Part shown: positions 36,893-49,380 of the stretch, piece after piece
How the letters are laid out: every line of letters begins with the position of its first letter
Position numbering within the stretch: the stretch's first letter is position 1
Source: Talinum fruticosum
Lineage: Eukaryota > Streptophyta > Magnoliopsida > Caryophyllales > Talinaceae
Direction: 5' to 3'
DNA: 64,000 nt
Assembly: GCA_021018815.1 (NCBI GenBank)
Contig: JAITYX010000049.1
Location: 1,922,001-1,986,000, forward strand
Notes under the pieces: generated by a model
The model's database searches: none
What the model saw: only the letters and a program-made list of their open reading frames with translations
Told to the model about the DNA's origin: nothing
Position numbers and translations under genes: made by a program

Positions 36893-37500
36893 CCTTGCCA
36901 TGGTGATGATGGTTAAGAATATGATGATGATTAGATAAGAGATGATGCTTTGGCGTGAGGTGGTAGTGTGATAAGAGGAAGATTTTGATGAGGATTATGA
37001 TTAAGGGTATGATGAGAAATGGTGATGTTGGTGATGAGGCGTGAGCAAGCTGAAGGCGCGAGAGATGAAGAAGCCCGGAGGGATAGAGAATGAGCTGTTG
37101 ATGGCGGGAGAGGGTAGCCGTGAGGATGATGAGTCCTTTTATGGTGATTCCTCTTTCTTCTCTTCCAAGTTTCCTTCTTCTCATGCAACTCTAAGGAAGA
37201 GTCCTAGTGGGTTTAGGAGTATGATTATCTTCACTCTCCTCTTCAAATTAAGACTTCATAAAATAAAATATCATAAAATAAATATTTTATGATACATTAT
37301 TTTTATGGACCAACTTCATATCTTTTCTTGAATGCTTGTCGGTAGCTAAAAATCCATTTTTAACGTCTTTTCTTCTCTTTTTCGCTTTATTCGACAATTA
37401 CCTAAAAATAGAAAAAATAGAATAATTTAGACAAAATAGACTATATAATATAAAATAAATAACTACTAAAATTACGTACAAAATACGATTTAACAGTTGA
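35272..37500. other. AT-rich insert of 2.2 kb, unidentified
   Basis: It interrupts the GC-rich repeat (CTATCCCAC words on both sides) and has a much higher AT content. No protein domain is recognisable. ATTTAA occurs near both edges (about 35279 and 37489) and could be a target duplication. A GGGATCGAATCCATGAGG word near 35367 is of the kind seen in plant non-autonomous repeats, but I cannot name the family. A TAA microsatellite lies inside. The short plus-strand frame at 37041-37292 has no recognisable motif. Confidence 0.45.
36808..36892. repeat. (TAA)n microsatellite, about 28 units
   Basis: A pure trinucleotide run of about 85 bases inside the AT-rich insert. Open frames through it are low-complexity artefacts. 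Confidence 0.95.
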
Positions 37501-38081
37501 CTATCACGGCCTATCCCACAGTCCGTAGGGCACCCGTAATAGGTGGCGAGTATCCCAAACTCCATTTTCTTTTCTTCTATATATTTTGTCTTTGTGGGAT
37601 ATCTATAAAAGGTTTGTTTTATAAATTTTTCTTTATTCTAAGTATCATATTAGCTCAATAAAACTCATTAAAACATACATGTAAGGCAAATAATTCTCAA
37701 CCAAGATTTGGAAACTCGAGCTAACATTTCCGATCACTCATCCCTAATAGCACTACACCAAGTATATTCACTATCATATTTCAAACCTGAACCAAAATTA
37801 TGGTTTCACAAAGATCTAAACATGGTTGATACACTTTCATGTTCATGCATGAAATTATAACAAGAAAAAGAGAAGTTCAACCAAGTATATGATGATGATC
37901 GTGTTTCCACTCTTTTTCGGTTCTAACATCCTCATAGCATGTTTTTATCAACGAATCACTCCAAAAACACATGCATGCATCAATATCATGAAGTTTTGAG
38001 TACTCAAAGTCGGTCTACAAGCACACTTACGAAATCCATTATGGTTGAAAAGTAATATACAATGGGGAGGAGAAGGAAACT
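37501..38081 (-). repeat. Probable gypsy LTR, third fragment
   Basis: It is non-coding. It starts with the resumed CTATCCCAC repeat word and ends at AAACT (38077-38081), the left target duplication of copia element 3. By position it belongs to the gypsy LTR that starts at 16644. I see no direct similarity to check this against within the window. Confidence 0.45.
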
Positions 38082-39576
38082 TGAAGACTCAAACCGCTTT
38101 TAAGATTGTTTTTCGAGTCGAAACTAGACTCGACCATACAAAGTCATTTATGAATTCCATCTAGGATTCAGATTTATATTGAGTCCATCTCGTGTTAAAG
38201 TTTTGATTTGAAGTCATTCCTCGCACCTTAGAATATTTGCTAAGTTGAGAGATCACTTATTCTGTGCTTTCGATATTATTCGTGCATATCTTTGATTGAC
38301 TCGGATTACGTCATTTAGATTCCGAGTCACAATCATCACTCGTAAATACTTCATATTTCTAGATTCATTCACTCGATATTCTTATTCCGACTTGAACGTA
38401 TGATAGTTCAACAGAGATAAAGTTTGAGTCATTAGACTCGGAATATGTCTATTCATTTCGACCTAGATAATTATTGCTTGAATATTTTATTTATTATATT
38501 ATCTCGCGTCTAACAATGGACCAAAGTATTTTTATACTTTGAGAACCACAAGTTGACTTGCTTTTGTAGATTACTTGTTCGAAGCAATCATGATTTTTAA
38601 GCTACAAAAGCAACCAGCTTCAAATGTCTAATCGCCGACCAATAGGAGCCGTTTTCCTATTTCTAGTCAAAGCCCCATACACTCGCTTCATAAGTCGTGC
38701 GCTACCATAATTAGAAATCTGAAAGCACTATACTCAACGGCAGCTTGCACCATACTTCTCAGATTACGCAAGTGGTTTTGGGACTTCCAAGAAGAACGAA
38801 GACCGTTACTTCAACGTTTATACCTCAACGAGTATTTTCCGAAAGACTCGTAAAATCACTCAAAACGGTCACTACTGGTCCTCTACTAAGAAGATGAACT
38901 TAACGGCTACTTTGCTTGGATATCTATAAAAAGAAGCCAACGTACAAGACTTGAAGATAAGAGAGAAAACCGTACATATTGTCAATACACGAACTTGTGC
39001 AAAGCATTCTTATAACCATTCTTAGTCTTCAAACTTACAACTCCTACTCGTAATTCCGTATATTCCGAGTTGTAAGAGCTTGTACTTAGATACAAACAAA
39101 AACTCATCTTACTTTCCGAGTAAGGGTCCCTTGACTAAGCCGTAAGGGTTAACTCAGCTTAGTTGTCCCTATCTGTAAAGGGTATCTCGGCTAGGAAGTA
39201 CTAGATCGGATAAGGGAACTTCGAGTCTAGGAAAAACTTGTAAGAGTTGTCTAAGGGAGCAGCTCGGGTTCTGTCAAGTTCACGGTATTTTGTGGACTCA
39301 AAATAGTGGATTTGACTTCGTGCTTGGATTAGCACGGTCCGTGGTTTTCTGCCCCAGGAGGGTTTCCACGTAAATCTCCGAGTGTTCACTTTCCGAGCTC
39401 ATTCTAGACCCGGACTTTCTTAAGCTATATTCGAATGACTATTGTCCGACTCCCAAAAAGACTCGGAATTCACTTCGCTTCTATTCCGAGCCAAATAGCT
39501 TAATTTTCTAGGAAATTCTTCATCACCCTATTCACCCCCTCTAGGGTGACTTTACCTCTCCAAGAGCGAACTTTCA
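38082..39576 (+). repeat. 5' LTR of copia element 3 (LTR D)
   Basis: It runs TGAAGACTC to AACTTTCA. The palindrome here is 20 bases, CAAAGTATTTTTATACTTTG, at 38522-38541. The TATA box is TATAAAAAG at 38925-38933. The duplicated GTAAGGGTTA..CTCAGCT motif lies near 39140-39195, and CACCCTATTCACCCCC near 39526. Confidence 0.93.
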
Positions 39577-39578
39577 AT

Positions 39579-39590
39579 TGGTATCGAGCC
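39579..39590 (+). promoter_or_regulatory. copia element 3 primer-binding site
   Basis: TGGTATCGAGCC lies two bases after LTR D. It has the same one-base difference from the initiator Met-tRNA complement as at 18437. Confidence 0.85.
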
Positions 39591-39635
39591 TAGCCTTTCT
39601 AAAAGGATTTGACAATCCAAAGGTCTAAAGATCAT

Positions 39636-40620
39636 ATTGCTCAACATAATGGAGAGTTCGATGAAGGAAGATCTTCCAGCAGACCACCTAAATTCAAAGG
39701 ATCAAATTTTGTTCACTTGGAAGAAACTTATGGAGTGTTTCCTTCTAGATCACGATGAAGATGTCCGGGATATCATACAAAATGGAAACTACGTCCCTAT
39801 GAAATCGAAGAGTTCGGACTCGTTCCTAAGACAAAGGCCGAGTTCACACCAGAGAAGCAGAGAAGTTCGGAAAGAACTTCAAAGCAATGAACATCCTTAT
39901 GTGCGCCATAAGCTCGGAAGAATATAATCGAGTCTCTGCTCGTGACTCGCTAAAGAGGTGTGGGATACTTTAGTCAACACCTACGAAGGTACAAGTCGGT
40001 AAGACAAGCGAAAATCGGTCAAGTATCTTCATAAATATGAGCTTTTCAAAATGGAGCCAGAGGAGAACATTACTCACATGTTCATTTGCTTCACCGAGAT
40101 TACCAATAATCTCAAATCTCCGGGAAAGAAAATTTCCCATGAAGAAATGTGCTGGAAAATTCTCGTAAGCTTACCCAAGAGACGATGGGGTCCAAAAGTA
40201 ACCGCCATAGAGGAGGCTCGGAATCTTGCACAACCGAAACCAGACGAGCTGATAGGAAAACTTCTTACTCACGAAATCCACCTAGAAGAGGAGGATGCTG
40301 AGGCAAGCACAAAAAGAAATATCGCTTTGAAGGTCTCGAAACCCAAAATGAAATTCCGAGTTCCTCCGACTCGAAGAAGATCCCATGGCGCTGATTGCAA
40401 GAGGTTTCAAGAAAATGTTGAAGCACAAAAGATGGGATAAGAAGTCTAAGGAAGACTACTACAAACGAGACAAGAAGGACCGGAAAGGTAAGTATTCTTC
40501 CACTTCTAAGCTATCTTTGACTAAGAATTCTGGTTGTTTTGAATGTGGCAAGCAAAGACCACATAGTCAAAGACTCGTCCAAAGAGAAAAGTGGACAGGA
40601 AGAAGAAGAAAGCTATGTTG
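39636..40620 (+). pseudogene. copia gag, element 3
   Basis: It aligns with element 2 gag. The family start codon is ATT here (39636) instead of ATG. Recognisable parts are LMECFLLDHDEDVRDII near 39730, EQ-rich MEPEENITHMFICFTEITNN (40051 on), SHEEMCWKIL near 40135, and LIGKLLTHEIHLEEEDAE near 40250. The zinc knuckle begins CFECGK near 40537. As in element 2, the last Cys position reads GACTCGTCC, and the frame also shifts within the knuckle (GGCAAGCAAAGACC). Several frame changes make it inactive as written. Confidence 0.82.
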
Positions 40621-43600
40621 GCCACATGGAGTAATAAGGATTCATCCGAAGACGAGGACTCGGACGACTCAAGATGTCCGATGGCACTCACCGACTCGAA
40701 GCAAAGTCGGACTCGGATAATGAGGAAACAAATCCTCGGGAGGTAATCGAATACTTTCTTAAATTCTCCAAAGTTGATTTAGCTAAGTATATTTTTACTT
40801 TGGAAGAAAAGTCAAACTCGATTCTTCATGATTCAAGGAGCAACTTGAGTCCGCCTCTACCGAAAGCATGAATTTCAAAAATGAATTAGAAAAACCGAGA
40901 CTAACTCTTAGAGAACTCAAGACAAATGCTCAATCCAATGAGACTAAGTCTCGAGTCACTCAGTAAAAGAGAATGAGCAACTCAAACAAAAGCTCCATGA
41001 GTCTCGTGCTCTTGTTTTAAAATTCACTCAAGGTCGAAAAACCTTGACATGCTTTTAGGAGCCCAATGTGTTTCCTTCGTAAAAGAAGGACTTGGTTTCA
41101 ATGAAGTGGAGGAATCAAATTCCTACACCAATCTTTTTAAGAAAGATACTAAAACTGCCAAGTTCAAAAAGGCTGAGCACGGTCCCATCCATACTAACAA
41201 ACAAAGGATCGTGCCTGTGCAAACCTTCGTAAGGCAGCCCCTCCCTCTTCTCTAAAAAGAAAATCAGTTAAGAAAAGGGAAACACAGACTCAAGACTTGA
41301 AACAAAAGTCTCGTAGTCCGGCTAAACCCAAAATAATACAAATCTAGGTTCCAAAGAGTCTTCTTCCTCGTAAAGGGACCTCAGTAAAATTTGTTACTCG
41401 GGTTCGTTAGAGGAATTGAGAAAGGTTAGTTTTTCTCTGTTTTGCAGTTACTCGTAAAAGAACAAAAGGACATTGGTACCTGGATAGCGGGTGTTCACGA
41501 CACATGTCAGGTGACCAAGGACTCTTTTCCGAGCTAGAGTCATACAAAGGAGGAAAAGTGACCTTTGGGGATGATAGCAAAGGCAAGATAGTTGGTATTG
41601 GAAAGATTGGAAATGGAAGCAATCCGGTCACCCAGCCTACCTTGTCAAAGGGCTAAAATACAATATGCTTAGCATCTCCCAGCCTATGGGATAAATGTCG
41701 GGAGGTAAGATTCACTCAATCTAAGTGCTACATCTCGGATGAGACCACCAAAGAGGTAAAGCTCTCGGGTAAGAGATCAGGTAATACTTATATCATTCCT
41801 CTTTCGACCCGAGCCGTAACTTGTCATGCCTAAAAGCATCTCTCATTGATGAGTCTTGGCAATGGCATCGTAGATTAGGTCATATAAGCATGCATACTAT
41901 TAAAAAGTTATCAGATCATGGCCTAGTCGGGGATTGCCAAGTTGTGCTTTCACTAAAGACAAAGTTTGTGAAGCATGTACAAGGGGGAAACAGTCAAATC
42001 TTCATTCAAGTCTCTCAAGATCTGTTTCCACATCAAAGGTGCTTGAACTGCTACATATGGATCTATGTGGTGAAATTCCAGTGAAGAGCCTCGGAGGTAA
42101 ATCCTACATTCTTGTCATTATTGATGACTTTTCAAGATTTACCCGGGTGTGTTTTCTCAAACATAAAAATGAAGCATTCAAGGAGTTCAAGCAAACTCTG
42201 TAGAAAGATTCAAGTTGAGTCTCGGACTCAGATTCAAAGGATTCGAACCGACCATGGAAGGGAGTTCGACTACTCGGAATTCTCGTAGTTCCGCGATCGA
42301 ATGAAATCTCTCACAACTTCTCAAGCACCAAGAACTCCTCAACGTAACGGAGTTGTAGAGAGAAAGAACAGAACTCTTGAAGAGATAGCTAGGACTATGA
42401 TGATCGAACATGATCTTCCCTACTACTTCGGGCAGAGGCAATCAACACCGCGAACTATACACTAAATAGATGCCTCATCGGACCAATATTAAAGAAAACA
42501 CCCTACGAGCTTTACAAAGGGAAGAAGCCAAACATCTCATACTTTAAGCCCTTTGGTTGCAAGTGTTTTATTCACAATAATGGTAAGGATCACTCGACCA
42601 AGTTTGATGCTAGGTCAAATGAAGGTAGTTTTCTCGGGTTACTCTTCACATAGTAAAGCTTATCGTGTATTTAACAAAAGAACTAACAAAGTGGAAGAGA
42701 GCATCCACGTTATTTTTGATGAACTTGAACAGGAAAAGCCCAGTGAGTCTTCATACTCGGATCCGAAGCTCAGCAGAGAAGAAGATGAAACCGAGCTCGG
42801 AAAGACTCAAACTCAGCTGACTCGGAATGATGCCACTCGAATGAAGTAGCTCAAGAGTCAACTCGAACGCGAAGGTGAAACCGAGCATGGAGCTAACTCG
42901 TAACAAACAGATCAGCCAATTCAACCTACAAATCTAGTGAATCGGAGGACAGTAACGCTTTCAAGTTCTCTTCTAGTCATCCACTAGAGAACATACTCTT
43001 TGACATCAACACTGGGTCAGAACTCATTCCTCTCTTCGTAATCTGTGTGCATTCACCGCATTCATCTCATTAACGGAACCCAAAAATGCACTAGAGGCCC
43101 TAAATGAACCTGAATGGGTAGAGGTCATGCAAGAAGAGTTGAATCAATTCGAAAGAAAGGAAGTCTAGACTCGACCAAACGACCATCTAACCACCCAGCC
43201 ATAGGAACCAAATGGGTTTTCAAAAACAACCTGGATGAAGGTGGGGTAGTAGTCGAGAATAAGGCTAGACTTGTGGCTCAGTGGATACAATCAAGAAGAA
43301 GGAATTGATTGTGGGGAAACCTTTGCACCTGTTGCCCGAATTGAAGCCATTAGAATTCTCGTTAGCATTAGCATCTAGCATAAACATCAAGCTATATCAT
43401 ATGGATGTTAAGTGTGCATTTCTCAATGGTTTTATTGAAGAAGAAGTCTATGTCGAACAACCTCCCGGGTTTGAAAACTCGGAATTTCCAAATCATGTTT
43501 ACAGACTTCAAAAAGCTCTATATGGTCTTAAACAAGCTCCCAAAGCTTGGTATGAAAGACTCGAGCAATTTCTTAGTTCAAAATGATTTTAAAAGAGGTC

Positions 43601-44601
43601 AGATCGACAAGACTCTCTTCATCAAAACCAAAGAAAAAGATTTTCTCATTGTTCAAATTTATGGTGATGATATTATTTTTGGAGCAACTAATGAAAATCC
43701 GTGCCAAGCATTCTCTCGAGTTAATGAGTCGAGAGTTCCAAATGAGCATGATGGGAGAACTCAAATTCTTCCTTGGATTACAAATCAAACAAGATAAAGA
43801 TGGAATTTATATCCATCAATCTAAGTATACCAAGGAACTACCGAAGAAGTACAAACTCCAAGATGCGAAGCATGCATCTACACCAATGAGCAAGACAGAT
43901 AAAGCTTGACTCGGACGAGAAAGGTAAAGCAATAGATCAAAAACTTTATCGAGGTATGATTGGATCTTTGCTCTATCTCACTTCAAGCAGGTCGGATATC
44001 ATGTTTAGCGTTTGTTTATGTGTAAGATTTCAAGCTAACCCTAAAGAATCACATCTCACAGCGGTGAAGAGGATATTTAGATATCTCGTAGGCACTCAAA
44101 ATTTAGGTCTCGGTACTCAAGAGACTCGTAACTAACGCTCACTGGATACTCGGACGCAGATTATGCAGGATATAAAGTTGATAGAAAGAGCACATCCGGA
44201 GCTTGCCGGCTTCGGGTCAATCCCTCATTTCTCGGCACTCAAAGAAACAAAACTCGTGGCTCTATCAACCGCCGAAGCCGAGTACATTGCTCGCTGGAGC
44301 ATGCCGTGCACAGATCCTATGGATAAAACAACACTTGAATGATCCGGGACTTGACTTCAAATTAGTTACCATCAAGTGCGACAATCGAGTGCAATTAGCA
44401 TTACCAAAAATCCAGTTCAAGCACTCCAAAACAAAGCACATTGAGGTCGGATATCATTTCTTACGAGATCATTCCGAGAAGGGTGATATTGAACTTGAAT
44501 TCATTCCTACTAATTTGCAATTAGCCGATATCTTTACTAAGCCACTTGGTGAAGATCGGTTTTGTTTCATTAAGAATGAGCTTGGCATGTTAAATGCATG
44601 A
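40621..44601 (+). pseudogene. copia pol, element 3 (protease, integrase, RT, RNase H)
   Basis: A charged coiled linker (FSKVDLAKYIFTLEEKSN near 40770) leads to an intact protease motif, WYLDSGCSRHMSGD, with DSG at 41483-41491. Pre-integrase: WHRRLGHISMHTIKKL near 41860 and CEACTRGK near 41970. Integrase core: LLHMDLCGE near 42050, TDHGREFDYSEF near 42250, VERKNRTLEEIART near 42355. Reverse transcriptase: MDVKCAFLNG near 43405, YGLKQAPKAWYE near 43525. The catalytic box is Y-G-D-D at 43660-43671, where the other copies have YVDD. RNase H runs to the TGA at 44599-44601. Frame breaks occur throughout, for example TCGTAG near 42285 and TCGAGTGC at 44384. Confidence 0.87.
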
Positions 44602-45229
44602 TTATGTGTTTTTCCGTGTGATAATTGCCTTGCATGTTTATGTGCTACTTGGTTAGTTTGTTTGAATAACCATTAGTTCGGTTGATCTTGTGATACCGAG
44701 CTAGTAGTTATTTCTCCGAGTTGGAGTCACTCGTAACCGAGTCGAGTTAGACTCAGGCGTCCGAGTAACACTCGGACACAAACTCCCGGGATTATCTCTA
44801 GACAAGTGGAGAGTTTCGAGGATTTTTTTTCTTTTTTTTACTCGGGTTCCGCGTTCAATCGCTAACCATTCGATTTCAAACCTTTTATTTTTAACCGTTG
44901 AAGAGGAAACCGTCACACCGATCTCAAGTGATCGCTGAAGGCATCAAGTCGAACGATCACTCTAACGGCGTTTCAATGGAAACCGTTCTATTTCTCTATA
45001 TATTTAGCGCCTATTCTTCTTCTTCTCGGTACCCCTCAAATATTTTATTCTGTCTCTCACTTTCAAAACCTTCTCGCGCAAGCATCATTCGTACAGAGTG
45101 CCCTAAGGAGTTCATCATCATCGCAGAAGCTCTTCTCTCGTAAGCTTGTTTGCTCTCAAACTCTTTTCTTCTACTCCTTTCTTTTTCTCTCGTCGGCATT
45201 CTCTCCTACTCTTTCTTTCTCATTACAAA
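44602..45229 (+). promoter_or_regulatory. Internal TATA-bearing block, element 3
   Basis: It is non-coding and equivalent to 2157-2807 and 23498-24127. ACCGTCACACCG lies near 44909 and a TATATATTTAG word near 44997, 233 bases before the ATG at 45230. A CT-rich leader follows. The TATA box is weaker than in the other two copies. Confidence 0.4.
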
Positions 45230-46708
45230 ATGACCAAAAGAGGCAACCACCTCGACTTTCGTGCGTCTACCTTCAAGAAGGCACGCACCCAAAGCCAGGA
45301 ATGAACCTCTTCTTCCAAACCAATCGTCACCCAAGCACTACACTCTGGATGGCAAATTCTTTCCCTCCACAAAATTTTCTTGGATGTCCGCCATCCAAGC
45401 CACTCGGAGTTTACTATTTTCGTTGCTTCAGCGAGTTCATTTACCCCGAACTCGTCGCTGAGTTTTACTCCAACCTCACCTACTCGAAGGTGTCCTAACC
45501 TCCAGTGGTTCGAACATAACAGTTCGCATCAACCTCTCTCTTTTTCACCGGCTATTCAAAGTTTCGTCTCTCTTCTTGAATAGCAATCTCATTCCTTTCA
45601 CTCGAAGTCGCTGATGACTTCTTTGAAAAGTATGCCAAAGAACTCCCCGGGTCCAGAAAGAACTTTTCGTGACTCGGTTGAAGTCGAAGCCAGGCTTCGT
45701 GCTTTCGCTGATGAGAACCTTTTTCTCTCAAGCACTCTAGCAAGGAGAACCCTAACTCCAAGCATCTCAAAGCTCTTTTTGACATTCTTGAGGGCTACGA
45801 AGTAGACCTCTTTCCTTCAATAATTGACCGGATGGCCGCTGTGCCGACTCAAATCCAAAATAAGAAGAACACCCCTCTTCCCTTCGGTGCTCTTCCGACC
45901 CTTGTTTTCAAGCAATTCAAGTTCCCTCTCCCTTCGACCCTAACGCAGTCTCGTAAGCTGCGATTGTGGTTGGTAAGAAGGAGCTTCAGGGGTATGGGTT
46001 CCAGGAAGTCCAACCTGGAGTCCGGGTTCATAACTCGGAACCGAGGCCTAAGTCCCCTCGGACTCAAAAAGAAACCCCTCTCTCTCTTCCGTCACCTGGT
46101 GGTGCTTCCACCTCGGGTGTTTCTCGATCTCTCTCCTCCGTCTTGTCCTCTACTTTTCTCGGACAAGATCAACTTCGTGTCCTCTCGAGTTCAAGGACAT
46201 GCTCCGATCATACCGAACTCGTCTATCGCCTATGACTCTCAACCAAAAAATAGCCCAATCTCAAATCCGAGAGCAAGCAATCTCGGTTCTTGAGATGAAG
46301 AGCTTGGTAGAGGAGCACAAGGAGTTGCTCGGACTCCTCTAGGAGAGAAGGTCCAAGGCCGCTCAGGACCCTGTTAACTCGGACGCTACCGAGGAGTCCT
46401 CGAGCTCGACCAAGACCTCCTCGGAGAGCGAGGAGGACGGAGTTGAGCAGCAAGAAGAACCTGAGCGGAGGAGCCTGTGGCCGAGGCAGCTCCATCTCGA
46501 GCAAGGGGATGCCCACATTGAAAAGCGGGAAGGTCGGCTGAAGACCCATCTCGCCCGGCCAGCCATCGAACTCAGCTCGAGACGGCAACTGCGGTCTGTC
46601 GGACGACTCGCTCGAGACGGGTCGGACCGAGGCCGCCCTTCAGCATCTAAGGTCCACAGGGAGGAACCCCTCGATCCCCTCATTCGGGTCGGCCACTCGG
46701 AGCTAAGT
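45230..46708 (+). pseudogene. Post-pol open region, element 3, interrupted by a solo LTR
   Basis: ATG at 45230 (MTKRGNH). The conserved body is present over several frames: LDGKFFPSTKFSW near 45345, FSEFIYPELVAEFYSNLTY near 45425, the FFEKYAKE-type block near 45615, MAAVPTQIQNKKNT (45832 on) and VVGKKELQGYGFQE near 45965. The tail holds a TAG in CTCTAGGAGAGA near 46338, the same as in element 1. The acidic serine tail (SEDSSSS-like, 46375-46440) follows. At 46708 the region is cut by a gypsy-type solo LTR and resumes at 49381. The function is unknown. Confidence 0.68.
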
Positions 46709-49380
46709 CGTAACACCCCCAATCATCATTACTTAATAATCCCCGATTAGAGAATATGAAGTATGGTCGCAGCGAAGTTAACGACCGGAAGCGTTACCGC
46801 CGTCCTAAGAATAGGACCAGGCTAAATAGAATGTATATAAGGAGGCTTGCTTCAATTACTTACGCTTGTACAGGTCTCGATAAGAGTAAATATTGGTGTC
46901 CCAAAGAGTTAAATTATACCACATCATTAAACCAACTCCCAACATACATTTTTGTCACATTTTATACATTATGCAAACCCCGCAACGGACTATCCGAAAA
47001 TATGCCATATGTAATACCTTCCAAGGGCAAACCCAAAACCCGATGTGGAGAAAAATCACTCGTGAGCTTCTAGGTCCATCACGGATCGGTGATAACGATA
47101 TTTCCAGCTAAGTTTTGCTTGCGGCAGACCTCCTAGGCAATGAGCTGTTCACACATGCTTTCCCTAAAAACAAAGACAATGAAAGTATTTGGAAGGGTGA
47201 GTCGAAACTCGGCACGAACATTCCTGCATCTGTAAAATAACTTTGAAGAATATATTGATTGAGCGCGCGCATTTCAATTCATTTTAGTTTGAAATCAAGG
47301 GAGAGAATATAAGTAAAACTTGCTTGCCGGTTATTATCCGAAAGTGGAACCCCTTGATAATTAATACGATCTTAGTAAGGTGCACACCTCCCGGGCCGAC
47401 CGAGAACCCGAGTTGAAGCCGCGCGGGTTGGGCATAGGCCACGATGATTGATAATTGATGGGCATAAGCCCCGATAATTGATGATTGAGCGGGGACCACT
47501 TGATTAGGTGGCAAAACTTGATTTGCAAATGATTCATTATTAATTATATATATGAGAAATGTTGAGATTTGATGAAACATGTGAATTTTCGAAAGGTACA
47601 TGCAATGAACGTACTCGAATTGAGAATATTTGTTTCTCCCCTTTTGCAGAAATTTGAGTCACCAACTATTCGGCAACGGAAGTGGCCTCGGTTCTGTTTA
47701 AAATGGATTTCTAAAGTTAATAATGTTTTCTTGAGTTTTAATGCTTGAATTTGTATAAGCTTTAACAATGGATTTCATTTCTTATATTCGTATGAAAATC
47801 GATTAAATTAATGTTTGTATTACTCAGCTCTACAGCGCTTATTGAATACAATTCCTATTAATTAAAGAAGTTGATTAGGTTAACTAAATACCCAAATGAT
47901 GTTGGTGTTATTCGATTTGTTAGTTGACTTGGATTGAAAATGTTGTATATAAATATACATGCCCAAACACTTATTTTTAATTCATTCCTCACTTATCGAA
48001 TTTAAGCCCATAGCTAAGCGATTATTCAGTCTAATGATGTCTTTCCATAGGTAGGCCTTATAATTACCCAAATTGCTCAAAATTTCATTCATATACCAAC
48101 TTAAGGTCATGAGCCTTATTCTCACAATAACATTCACATTCACAATCGCAATTAGGCAACCTAATACTCAATTATTTTCCATGCATGTATACTTGTACAT
48201 TATCGAATTTCAACTTCTACGCACACCTTCTCCTTCGTTTGCTCAATCATTTCCAAAACGTAATAGTTCCACCAAATTGTTCCATTCGCTAATAAAACCT
48301 CCTCAATCTCATTTGTCAATTCATAATTTCCCAAAAAGAATCACATTTATTCACATTCGTGCAATCAATTCACCACAACACCAAACCTAAATCCTCCACG
48401 CTAATTCGAATTTTCCCCAAATTAATCTTTAAGTTTACTACACAAACATGTCTATAAATCCGATAATTCAATTTCACAACTACAACAACCGAGTAAATGA
48501 CAAACTGTAATAATTTAGGGTTTGAGGTTTTACCTTCGAATTCACGGAGGAGGAGTCAAGGAGAGGATTTTGGGGTGCTCGGTTGCTCCGGCGACGTGGG
48601 GCAGCACCGGCGTCGAGCTCGACCGGCCGTGCTCGCGGATGGTGGTTGGCGGCAGAATGGGTTGCCGCGGTGGGGAGGCAGGGCAACCGCCCGTGCGCGA
48701 GCAAGAGCGAAAGAGAGGGAGAGCGATGGCGAGTGAGGTGTCGGCGTCTCCCGACGACGCCGGCGTCGGCTTCGGCCGGCGTTGAGGCGCCCGATGGCCG
48801 GGAGCAGGCCGCAGACGGAGGCGAGAGGAAAGAGCAGAGGCGCGCGAGGGAGAGCGAGAGAGAGAGCCACCGCGTGAGAGGGTGAGCCGGCGCCGGCTTC
48901 GGCCGGCGTTGGTGGCGTCCGGCGGCCAGGCCGTGAGCCGGCCACAACAGAGCGAGAGGCGAGAGGGGGATGAAGGAGGGAACCAGAGGAAGCAGGGGAA
49001 AGGGAAGAACGAAGGAACACAGGAGAGAGAGGATGAGCTCGAACATTTTTAAGTCTGTCTAACATATTCAAGAGAGTTCTTTCTCTGGATTTTTCTTTAG
49101 AAAAATCTAATTTCGTCATTTTATTATTTTGATTTATTTCTTTATTTACTTATTTTGATTTCTTTTATTGTTACTTTTAATTTTGTTTTAATAATGATGT
49201 TCACAAATTAAAATCTCATTATGAGATTTTTATTAGGGCCACTTCGTCGCCTTAGTCGCATAACACATGTACAAAATATCGAATTGAAGTGCACGCGCTC
49301 AATTATATATATGGTGTAATTAATAAAATAAATAATGTGATTTAAAAATAAATAATGTGATTTAGGGTCGGGTTGTTACA
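46709..49380. repeat. Long gypsy-type solo LTR (2672 bp) inside copia element 3
   Basis: It starts CGTAACACCCCC (TGTAAC expected) and ends GGTTGTTACA, flanked by TAAGT (46704-46708) and TAAGC (49381-49385), 4 of 5 matching. The sequence on either side rejoins the post-pol region of the copia element. No internal gypsy genes are present. It shares with 58343-63791 the termini, a GTTACCGCCGT segment near the start, a GAACGTACTCGAA/GTAACGTACTCGAA segment, and a GC-rich block near the right end (48540-49000). A short 30-base tandem repeat (GGGCATA..GCCCCGAT) lies at 47429-47500. Confidence 0.75.
48540..49000. other. GC-rich block within the gypsy-type LTR
   Basis: A sharply GC- and purine-biased stretch with GGCGTCGG, GAGCGAGAG and CCGGCG words. 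Open frames occur on both strands but encode only proline-, serine- or arginine-rich low-complexity sequence. The other member of the LTR family has a similar block at 62880-63370, so it is a family feature, possibly regulatory or leader sequence. Confidence 0.6.

Noticed and set aside
36717..37184. 155-codon minus-strand open frame with a poly-tyrosine run
   Set aside because: The Tyr run is the (TAA)n microsatellite read on the minus strand; flanks show no domain.
48480..49119. Proline/serine-rich minus-strand open frames
   Set aside because: They arise from a GC-rich block of a gypsy-type LTR; a similar block occurs at 62880-63370 with unrelated low-complexity products.
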